A DNA stretch of 5,501 nt from the NCBI GenBank assembly GCA_902494035.1, contig CABURV010000094.1:1-5501 (forward strand), read 5' to 3'. This stretch comes from an uncultured Collinsella sp. Its GTDB lineage: Bacteria > Actinomycetota > Coriobacteriia > Coriobacteriales > Coriobacteriaceae. Shown here piece by piece: positions 1 through 5,267 of this stretch (the stretch's first letter is position 1; every line of letters begins with the position of its first letter). The notes under the pieces were generated by a model. That model was not told the DNA's origin, made no database searches, and saw only the letters and a program-made list of their open reading frames with translations. The position numbers and the translations under genes were made by a program.

Positions 1-26
1 CCCGCGTTCTCTTTTTATGCGCTCGC

Positions 27-43
27 TGCAGGCGCCGTCTGCA
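27..43. repeat. Short dyad overlapping the -35 region of the efp promoter
   Basis: TGCAG at 27-31 is matched by CTGCA at 39-43. The inner bases extend the pairing through one G-T and one C-G pair, leaving a 3-nt loop. The dyad ends 4 bp before the TATAAT box and covers the place where a -35 element would sit. It could be an operator or activator site, or chance in GC-rich DNA. No known regulator motif is recognised. Confidence 0.3.
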
Positions 44-47
44 AGTG

Positions 48-53
48 TATAAT
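48..53 (+). promoter_or_regulatory. Probable -10 box of the efp operon promoter
   Basis: A perfect TATAAT lies 57 nt upstream of the efp start codon and predicts a transcript starting near base 60 with a leader of about 50 nt. No good -35 box is found at 16-18 bp spacing: the best hexamers match TTGACA at only two positions. TG directly precedes the box, one base closer than in a true extended -10 (TGnTATAAT). It is the only obvious promoter ahead of the seven-gene run, so it probably drives the whole run. The -10 match is seen directly; promoter activity is inferred. Confidence 0.6.
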
Positions 54-110
54 TTCGGTCGTATGTAATTTGGACGCTTGTGCGTTCTGCCCATAACAAG
101 AAAGGTCGCT

Positions 111-674
111 ATGCCTACCATTTCTACCGCCGACTTCAAGAACGGCCTCGGTCTCCGCATTAAGGACAAGGTCTACACCATCGTCGAGTTCCAGCATGTC
201 AAGCCGGGCAAGGGCGGCGCGTTTGTGCGCTACAAGACCCGCGACATCAAGAGCGGCCGCGTCGTCGAGAACACCTGCAACGCCGGCACCAAGTTCGAGA
301 GCGTCATGCTTACCACCCGTGAGTTCCAGTACCTCTACAACGATGGCGCCGACTACATCTTCATGGACAACGAGACCTATGAGCAGGTTCCCGTTCCCGA
401 GGACATGGTGGGCGAGAACTCCAAGTGGCTGCGCGAGAACGACATCTGCCAGCTGCTCTTCGCCGACGATGAGCTCATGGGCGTGACTCCGCCGATGTTC
501 ATCGAGACCACCATCGTCCAAACCGACCCGGGCTTTAAGGGCGACACCGTCCAGGGTTCCACCAAGCCGGCCACGATCGACACCGGCGCTGTCATCCAGG
601 TCCCCATGTACCTCAACGAGGGCGAGGTCATCAAGGTTGACACCCGCGACGGCAAGTTCGTCTCCCGCGTCTAG
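111..674 (+). CDS. efp: Elongation factor P
   Basis: EF-P binds between the P and E sites of stalled ribosomes and promotes peptide-bond formation at polyproline stretches; it acts in the cytoplasm. The 187-residue product has the usual family length (about 185-190) and all three beta-barrel domains. The N-terminal KOW-like domain (about residues 1-65) carries the tip loop HVKPGKGGAF with Lys34 at the position modified in other bacteria. The middle OB domain contains YLYNDG and FMDNETYEQ, and the C-terminal OB domain contains VTPP, TDPGFKGDT, KPAT, TGA and GEVIKVDTR, ending in VSRV. The frame is open back to a TTG at 78, but ATG 111 gives the family N-terminus (MPTISTADFKNG) and has the purine-rich site AAGAAAGG at 98-105. 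It is the first gene of the apparent operon and lies 24 nt before the Asp23-family gene. No EF-P lysine-modifying enzyme is visible in the window. Assignment is very secure. Confidence 0.97.
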   Translation: MPTISTADFKNGLGLRIKDKVYTIVEFQHVKPGKGGAFVRYKTRDIKSGRVVENTCNAGTKFESVMLTTREFQYLYNDGADYIFMDNETYEQVPVPEDMVGENSKWLRENDICQLLFADDELMGVTPPMFIETTIVQTDPGFKGDTVQGSTKPATIDTGAVIQVPMYLNEGEVIKVDTRDGKFVSRV

Positions 675-688
675 CAACCAACTCTTCT

Positions 689-694
689 AGGAGG
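689..694 (+). promoter_or_regulatory. Strong ribosome binding site for the Asp23-family gene
   Basis: A perfect AGGAGG sits 4 nt before ATG 699 in the 24-nt gap after efp. It fixes the start codon and suggests this gene is translated efficiently in its own right, not only by coupling to efp. Confidence 0.8.
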
Positions 695-698
695 ACTC

Positions 699-1061
699 AT
701 GCCCCAGGAAATCAAGATTGACGGTATCGGCATTTCGCCCGATGTTCTGACCGCCATCGTCTCGCGCGCCGTGTCGGATGTCGAGGGCATCGCCTCCGTT
801 GGCGTCAAGGACCTTGCCACCAACCTTGTCTCCATGATGCTTTCGTCCAAGGCCCCGGCTTCCGAGCCGGCGGTCGAGGCCGAGGTCGTCGGTGACAAGC
901 TCGCACTCACCGTGCGTGTCGTGGTGTTCTTTGGCTATCCGTTCAAGAAACTCGCCGAGGCCGTTCGCGCCGCCGTGGTCGCCGCCATCGATGCCCAGGT
1001 GGGCGTCGAGGTCGAGCGTGTTGACGTTTGTATCGACGGCCTCGTTTTCCCCAAGGAGTAA
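699..1061 (+). CDS. Asp23/Gls24 family envelope stress response protein
   Basis: The 120-residue product matches the Asp23/Gls24 (DUF322) family. The N-terminal half has the pattern ISPDVLTAIVSRAVSDVEGIASVGV. A strand-rich centre follows (LALTVRVVVFFGYPFKKLAEAVRAAV), and the C-terminus ends in VGVEVERVDVCIDGLVF, the usual 'V..V.I.V.G+.F' finish. Family members are small soluble proteins; staphylococcal Asp23 is membrane-associated through a partner protein, and loss of it triggers cell-wall stress responses. No signal peptide or membrane helix is seen, so the protein is probably cytoplasmic. The length is typical of the minimal family. An Asp23-like gene just upstream of nusB is a recurring arrangement in Gram-positive bacteria, which supports the call. 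The exact biochemical role is unknown, so no gene symbol is given. Its last codons contain the ribosome binding site of nusB. Confidence 0.88.
   Translation: MPQEIKIDGIGISPDVLTAIVSRAVSDVEGIASVGVKDLATNLVSMMLSSKAPASEPAVEAEVVGDKLALTVRVVVFFGYPFKKLAEAVRAAVVAAIDAQVGVEVERVDVCIDGLVFPKE
1053..1058 (+). promoter_or_regulatory. Ribosome binding site deciding the TTG start of nusB
   Basis: AAGGAG lies inside the last two sense codons of the Asp23-family gene and 6 nt before TTG 1065. It is the main reason to accept the TTG as the nusB start, and it implies translational coupling of the two genes. Confidence 0.75.
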
Positions 1062-1064
1062 CCT

Positions 1065-1652
1065 TTGAGCCTTAAGGTTTATCGCGGGCGTACGCTTGCC
1101 CGCAGTCAGGCGCTGCAGCTGCTGTTCCAGGCCGAGGCCACGGACAGCCCGCTCGAGCGCGTCCTCGAGGGTGATTTCCTGATCTCGAAGGGTCCCCTCG
1201 ATCCCTATGCGCTGGAGCTGTGCCGAGGTGCCTACGAGCATATCGACCGCATCGACTGTGCTCTGCGCTCCGTTGCCAAGAACTGGGATCTTATGCGCAT
1301 GCCCGGCGCCGACCGTAATCTGCTGCGTATCGCCGTTTACGAGATGCGTTTCCTCACCGACGAGGAGGTCTCGGACGCCATCGTGATCAACGAGGCCGTT
1401 GAGCTTGCCAAGGCCTATGGCACCGACCAGTCCGCGTCGTTCGTCAACGGCGTGCTGGGTAAGATCGCTCGCAGCGAGGAGCTGCCGGGCGAGGACCTAT
1501 ACCAAGAGCTGCTGGCCGAAGATCGCGCTCGCGAGGAGGCACAGGCTGCCGAGGCTGCCGCAAAGGTTGCAGCTGCTCAGGCCGAGGCTGGCGTGCTGGC
1601 CGAGGGCGCGGACGCTGCTGAGGCCGTCGAGGCCGACTCCGTCGAGGAGTAG
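1065..1652 (+). CDS. nusB: Transcription antitermination factor NusB, with an Ala/Glu-rich C-terminal tail
   Basis: NusB pairs with NusE (ribosomal protein S10) on boxA RNA to build antitermination complexes, chiefly on rRNA operons. The all-helical core spans about residues 8-140. Family landmarks are RSQALQLLFQAE (13-24), the segment NWDLMRMPGADRNLLRIAVYEM (73-94; quoted across its W, DR and LR.A.YE positions) and INEAVELAKAYG (108-119), followed by SASFVNGVLGKIA (123-135). The product is 195 residues, while NusB is usually 130-160. The extra length is a tail from about residue 145, rich in Ala and Glu with no basic residue in its last ~25 positions; it is likely disordered. The start is TTG 1065, chosen because AAGGAG lies 6 nt upstream and the first residues (SLKVYRGRTLARSQA) lead straight into the fold. 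The gene follows the Asp23-family gene by 3 nt and precedes xseB by 2 nt. The core assignment is secure; any role for the tail is unknown. Confidence 0.95.
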   Translation: MSLKVYRGRTLARSQALQLLFQAEATDSPLERVLEGDFLISKGPLDPYALELCRGAYEHIDRIDCALRSVAKNWDLMRMPGADRNLLRIAVYEMRFLTDEEVSDAIVINEAVELAKAYGTDQSASFVNGVLGKIARSEELPGEDLYQELLAEDRAREEAQAAEAAAKVAAAQAEAGVLAEGADAAEAVEADSVEE

Positions 1653-1654
1653 TC

Positions 1655-1894
1655 ATGCCAGAGGGTTCTGTCCGTAACTTTGATGAGATCTCGGACCGTC
1701 TGGATCAGATCATCGCTACCGTTCGCTCCAAGGATACCTCCTTGGAGCGTTCGCTCGATTTGTTCGACGAAGCAATTGAGCTGGGCTCCCGCGCGGTCGA
1801 TATGGTCGACAAGTTTGAGCTGACGCCGCGTGAGGCCGATAAGCTCGAGCAGGAATACGATGAGGATGCGGCAAACGAATCCCAGGATAGCTAG
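1655..1894 (+). CDS. xseB: Exodeoxyribonuclease VII small subunit
   Basis: XseB is the small non-catalytic subunit of exonuclease VII, which degrades single-stranded DNA from both ends. Several XseB copies wrap the coiled-coil region of the catalytic subunit XseA. The 79-residue product has the usual length and helical-hairpin pattern: FDEISDRLDQIIATVRSKD (residues 9-27), then SLERSLDLFDEAIELGSRAV (29-48), corresponding to the family pattern 'F E.AL..LE.IV..LE.G...LE..L..FE.G..L'. An acidic tail (EYDEDAANESQDS) ends the protein. ATG 1655 is preceded by GAGGAG at 1644-1649, inside the end of nusB, and the intergenic gap is only 2 nt. The catalytic partner gene xseA, often the direct upstream neighbour, is not in the window. 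Short helical proteins can be over-called, but pattern, length and context all agree. Confidence 0.9.
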   Translation: MPEGSVRNFDEISDRLDQIIATVRSKDTSLERSLDLFDEAIELGSRAVDMVDKFELTPREADKLEQEYDEDAANESQDS

Positions 1895-1920
1895 GCCACA
1901 TCTCCGGATACGAATGGTTG

Positions 1921-2733
1921 ATGGCATTCATGAAACGCGTGCGTCTTGATGACGAACTGATTTCTCAGGGCATCTGCGCCGATCGCGCGGATGCCCTTCG
2001 CACTCTTATGGCCGGCTTGGTCTCGAGTGGCGGCGAGCGCTTGACTTCGCCGGGCCTTAAGGTGATCCCGGGCCTGCCGCTGCACGTGAAGGGACGTATT
2101 CCGTACGTTGGGCGCGGCGGCCTTAAGCTCGAGGGTGCGCTTGATGCGTTTTGTATCGATCCCATGGGCCTTGCCTGCCTGGACGTAGGCTGCTCTACCG
2201 GCGGCTTTACCGATTGCCTGCTCAAGCGCGGAGCTGCGACCGTTGTCTCGGTGGACGTGGGCCGCGCCCAGTTCGATTGGTCGTTGCGTCAGGACGATCG
2301 CGTAACGCTGCATGAGCGCACAAACGTGACGCAGTTGCCTGAGCTTGGCTATGCCGGCGCCATCGATCTGGCTGTGTGTGATGTCTCGTTTACCAGCATC
2401 GCGAACATTATCGATGCGGTGCTGGCGTGCCTGGAGCCTACGGGTGCATTCTGCACGCTCGTAAAGCCGCAGTTTGAGGCTCCGGCGGCGCTGGTGGGTG
2501 AGGGCGGCATTGTGACCGATTCCGCTGTGCGCCGCGATACACTCGTGGCGGCGGTTGAACTCTTTGCTGCTAAGGGCCTGTTCCCGGTCGATGTGTGCGT
2601 GTCGCCTATTCATGGTGCCAAGGGCAATGTCGAGTTTTTCCTGTACGGCACGAGGTTTGCATCCGGGGAGCGCGCCGACGATGAGCTGCAATCCCAGGTA
2701 TCGGTTTTGAGCGAGAAAGCTGCAACGCTATGA
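1921..2733 (+). CDS. tlyA: TlyA family rRNA (cytidine-2'-O)-methyltransferase
   Basis: TlyA enzymes use S-adenosylmethionine to 2'-O-methylate cytidines of 23S rRNA and, in the longer type, also of 16S rRNA; in mycobacteria loss gives capreomycin resistance. Some annotations call the family 'hemolysin A'. About 270 residues is the usual length. An S4 RNA-binding domain (about residues 5-60, RVRLDDELISQGI and following) leads to an FtsJ/RrmJ-type domain. This carries GRGGLKLEGALDAF, the SAM motif I LDVGCSTGGFTDCLLKRG (D88-G95), DVSF, VKPQFE and GNVEFFLYG. The catalytic-type tetrad is visible as K69, D154, K182 and E238. The start is uncertain: TTG 1918, ATG 1921 and ATG 1930 are in frame and none has a good ribosome binding site. 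ATG 1930 (MKRVRLDDEL) would best fit the family N-terminus. The last bases overlap nadK by 4 nt (ATGA). The gap to xseB is 26 nt. Confidence 0.93.
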   Translation: MAFMKRVRLDDELISQGICADRADALRTLMAGLVSSGGERLTSPGLKVIPGLPLHVKGRIPYVGRGGLKLEGALDAFCIDPMGLACLDVGCSTGGFTDCLLKRGAATVVSVDVGRAQFDWSLRQDDRVTLHERTNVTQLPELGYAGAIDLAVCDVSFTSIANIIDAVLACLEPTGAFCTLVKPQFEAPAALVGEGGIVTDSAVRRDTLVAAVELFAAKGLFPVDVCVSPIHGAKGNVEFFLYGTRFASGERADDELQSQVSVLSEKAATL

Positions 2734-3590
2734 AGGTCTTTCTGGTTCCCAATTACTACAAGCAAGAGGCGGTCGAGAGTGGCCTGATGCTCGAGCTTTG
2801 GCTGACACGCCAGGGCTATGAGGTCGCATGGGCTGCCGACCAGCGATCGAAGATTCAAAGCACGCCTGATATTGACGGCTCCGATCTGGTCATTACACTC
2901 GGCGGCGACGGTACGTTGCTGCGCGCTGCCCGCATCCTCAACCATCGCGAGATTCCTATCCTTGGTCTTTCCTATGGTCACCTGGGCTTTTTAACTGCTG
3001 CGAGTCCCGAGGAGCGAGACATTCTTAAGGTCGTGAGCGACGCCCTTTCCGGCGAGCTGCACGTGAGCCGTCGCGCCACCATCGCTGCGGATATCGTGTC
3101 CGTGCGCGAAGACGGTACGAAGGATGTCGTGCGCACCTTCGCCCTCAACGACATGGCGCTTACCCGCGGTCCGCTGTCCGATATGGTCGAGTTCGACATC
3201 ACGGTGTCGGGCCACCATATCGATCGACTGCGTGGCGACGGCGTGGTCGTGTCCACGGCGACTGGTTCTACGGGTTACGCACTCAGTGCCGGGGGCCCCA
3301 TCGTGAGTCCCGACTATACGGGCATGGTCTGCGTACCCATTGCGCCGCACACCATTCAGGCCCGTGCCTTCTTGACTTCGCCGAGTGATGTCGTCGAAAT
3401 CTTTATGTCCGATGATCGCCCGAGCGTTCCGGCGATTGCTATCGATGGACAGTTTATTACCTGCGATGGCACCGTTGAGAGCGTGGCTGTGCGCCGCGGT
3501 CCCGGAGATGTGCTGCTGCTCGATTACGGCCCCGAGAGCTTCTATAACTCGGTGAGCCGCGTATTCTACGGAGTCCGTCATGATCGATGA
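2730..3590 (+). CDS. nadK: NAD kinase (ATP- or polyphosphate-dependent)
   Basis: NAD kinase phosphorylates NAD+ to NADP+ and is the main source of NADP in the cell; it is cytoplasmic. The 286-residue product matches the usual 270-300. The phosphate-binding signature LGGDGTLLRAARIL holds the key Asp60 (GGDGT at 58-62). Next come the GHLGFLTA segment (83-90), the nicotinamide-site Asn in ALNDMAL (N140-D141), and the glycine-rich block from GDGVVVSTATGSTGYALSAG to GGPIVSP (169-194). IAPHTIQARAF and the late AIDGQF strand complete the C-terminal domain. Several positions differ from common consensus: GLSYG where GxNxG is usual, ND for NE, and STATGSTGY for STPTGSTAY. The catalytic Asp and the glycine-rich frame are intact, so an active enzyme is expected. 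ATG 2730 overlaps the tlyA stop in ATGA, indicating translational coupling, and no strong ribosome binding site is seen. The tlyA-nadK-recN order is an actinobacterial hallmark. Confidence 0.95.
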   Translation: MKVFLVPNYYKQEAVESGLMLELWLTRQGYEVAWAADQRSKIQSTPDIDGSDLVITLGGDGTLLRAARILNHREIPILGLSYGHLGFLTAASPEERDILKVVSDALSGELHVSRRATIAADIVSVREDGTKDVVRTFALNDMALTRGPLSDMVEFDITVSGHHIDRLRGDGVVVSTATGSTGYALSAGGPIVSPDYTGMVCVPIAPHTIQARAFLTSPSDVVEIFMSDDRPSVPAIAIDGQFITCDGTVESVAVRRGPGDVLLLDYGPESFYNSVSRVFYGVRHDR

Positions 3591-5208
3591 GCTGCAGGTT
3601 TCTAACATTGCACTCATTCGCGAGGCGGCGCTGGTGCCGAGTGCCGGCCTGACTGTCCTGACCGGCGAGACCGGTGCCGGTAAGACCGCGCTGCTCTCGG
3701 CCCTCAAACTTATTTTGGGCGAGCGCGCGGATTCGTCGACGGTGCGCGAGGGCGAGGCGATCGCGAGCGTCGAGGCACGACTCTTCGACGGGCCGCACGA
3801 CACGGAAGGGTTCACCGTACAGCGCAGCCTTTCCGCCGAGGGTCGCAGCCGCGTAAAAATTGACGGTCGCATCGCCAGCGTGCGTGAACTTTCGGAGCGC
3901 GTCGGCGTGATGATGGATCTTTGCGGCCAGCACGAGCACCAGCGCCTGCTCGATCCGGCGCATCATGTTGCCATGGTTGATGCCTGGGCAGGGCGCCCGG
4001 CACTTGAGGCGCTCGAGCACTATCGTGCTTGCTTTAAAGCCTCACGCGCGGCTGCCAAGGAGGTCCGTCGCGTCGAGGAAGTCTCGCGTGCGCAGGGGAG
4101 TCGCGTCGAGGAGGCGCGCTTCGCCCTGGAGCGCATTGCCGAGGTCGACCCCAGGCCGGGTGAGTATGAGGAACTTGAGCAACTGCTGCCGCGCTCCGAA
4201 CATGCCGAGGTACTGGTTGCCACGGCTAACGATGCCCATGCATCGCTTGCCTCTGAAGGGGGAGCGCTTGATGCCGTGAACAGCGCCGTGGCAGAGCTTT
4301 CCCGAATGGCTACCGTCGATCGCAAACTGGGCGACATTGCCGATGCGCTTTCGGATGCCTGCATCTCCCTTGAGGATTGCGCGAACGAGCTTCGTGCCTA
4401 TCGTGATGGCGTCGCCTTCGACCCGCGCGAGCTCGCTCGCATGCGTGAGCGGTATTCCGACCTCAAGGGCCTGTTGCGTCAGTGGGGTCCGACCATGGAA
4501 GATGTCTTTGCCATGCGCGACCGCTCACAAGAGCTGCTTTCGCTGGTCGATGATGGCGATGAACAGATCAAAAAGGCGCGTGAGGCACTCGGGAGCGCCG
4601 AGCGCGAGCTGTTCGCTGCTGCCAGGGCACTTAAGCGCGCTCGCAATACGGCGGCCCCGCGCTTCTGCCACGAGGTGGGCCGCCAGATGGCTCGCCTGGA
4701 GATGGGTAGTGCCGAGCTCGTCTGGGAGTCGCGTGATCTTCCCCGTGCTGAGTGGACGCCCGTTGGTCCTTCGAGCTACGAGCTGCTATACCGCAGCGGT
4801 GCCGGCTTGACGCCGCGTCCCCTGCGTCGAATTGCGTCGGGCGGCGAGCTCAGCCGCGTCATGCTGGCAAGTAAGGTTGTCCTCGGTAACGCGGACGGTG
4901 TCGATACGCTGGTGTTTGACGAGGTCGATGCTGGTGTCGGTGGCTCCACGGCGCGCGCCCTCGCGAGTGTGCTGGCAGATCTCTCTGCTACGCATCAGGT
5001 GATTGTCGTAACCCACTTGGCGCAGGTCGCCGTCATGGCTGACAAGCATTATGTTGTCAGCAAGGAACCGGGCGATGTTCCCCAGACGCATTTGGACGAG
5101 GTAACCGGCGAAGCGCGTACCGCCGAGATCGCCCGCATGTTGAGCGGCGATCAATCGGAGGCGAGCCTGGCGCACGCCAAGCAGATGCTCGAAGAAGCTC
5201 GAGGTTAG
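3580..5208 (+). CDS. recN: DNA repair protein RecN
   Basis: RecN is an SMC-like ATPase that acts at double-strand breaks and supports RecA-dependent recombination. The 542-residue product is slightly short for the family (about 550-580). The head domain is split. Walker A GETGAGKT is at residues 29-36 (Thr where Ser is common after Lys), followed by LGERAD, and the Q-loop CGQHEHQRLLDP holds Q117. A long central region (about 140-375), rich in Glu, Arg, Ala and Leu, is the expected coiled-coil arm. The C-terminal half has the ABC signature ASGGELSRVMLASK (S420-E423), Walker B TLVFDEVDAGVGGSTA (D447, E448), and the switch His479 in VVTHLAQVAVMAD. ATG 3580 is preceded by CGGAG ending 6 nt upstream. 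The first 11 nt overlap the end of nadK, so expression is coupled. No LexA-type box was noticed near the start. It is the last gene of the operon. Assignment is very secure. Confidence 0.97.
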   Translation: MIDELQVSNIALIREAALVPSAGLTVLTGETGAGKTALLSALKLILGERADSSTVREGEAIASVEARLFDGPHDTEGFTVQRSLSAEGRSRVKIDGRIASVRELSERVGVMMDLCGQHEHQRLLDPAHHVAMVDAWAGRPALEALEHYRACFKASRAAAKEVRRVEEVSRAQGSRVEEARFALERIAEVDPRPGEYEELEQLLPRSEHAEVLVATANDAHASLASEGGALDAVNSAVAELSRMATVDRKLGDIADALSDACISLEDCANELRAYRDGVAFDPRELARMRERYSDLKGLLRQWGPTMEDVFAMRDRSQELLSLVDDGDEQIKKAREALGSAERELFAAARALKRARNTAAPRFCHEVGRQMARLEMGSAELVWESRDLPRAEWTPVGPSSYELLYRSGAGLTPRPLRRIASGGELSRVMLASKVVLGNADGVDTLVFDEVDAGVGGSTARALASVLADLSATHQVIVVTHLAQVAVMADKHYVVSKEPGDVPQTHLDEVTGEARTAEIARMLSGDQSEASLAHAKQMLEEARG

Positions 5209-5226
5209 GTCGTATCAGTGGTGTTG

Positions 5227-5259
5227 GTGGGACAAAATAGACTGAAATTTTTGTCCCAC
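5227..5259. terminator. Perfect 11-bp hairpin between convergent genes, possible bidirectional terminator
   Basis: GTGGGACAAAA at 5227-5237 is exactly complementary to TTTTGTCCCAC at 5249-5259, leaving an 11-nt loop. It begins 18 nt after the recN stop and ends 8 nt before the stop of the minus-strand gene, the place where a shared terminator is expected. However, the A and T runs lie inside the stem near the loop, and no T-run follows the stem on either strand. It therefore does not have the classical intrinsic terminator form. It could work as a terminator, an mRNA 3'-end stabiliser, a protein-binding palindrome or a dispersed repeat. The dyad is seen directly; its function is inferred. Confidence 0.6.
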
Positions 5260-5267
5260 TACGCGTT

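Noticed and set aside
1..17. GC-rich bases followed by a T-run, like the 3' arm of an upstream terminator
   Set aside because: The 5' arm would lie outside the window, so it cannot be shown that a hairpin forms.
78..110. Longer EF-P start at TTG 78
   Set aside because: ATG 111 gives the family N-terminus and has a purine-rich ribosome site; the extra 11 residues (MCVLPITRKVA) have no EF-P counterpart.
15..677. Minus-strand open frame (220 codons) covering efp
   Set aside because: It is an antisense shadow of the conserved efp frame; its repetitive Val/Leu/Asp/Gly composition comes from complementing GTC/GAC/GCC codons.
1891..2691. Long minus-strand open frame (266 codons) opposite tlyA
   Set aside because: It mirrors tlyA almost exactly, and its Arg/His/Ala-rich translation shows no recognisable domain.
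2991..3872. Long minus-strand open frame (293 codons) opposite nadK and recN
   Set aside because: It spans the junction of two secure genes, has no family resemblance, and is the kind of antisense frame expected in GC-rich coding DNA.
4337..4810. Alternative plus-strand open frame (157 codons) inside recN
   Set aside because: It overlaps the recN arm and signature region in another frame, with an Arg/Ser/Ala-rich translation typical of a shifted frame.
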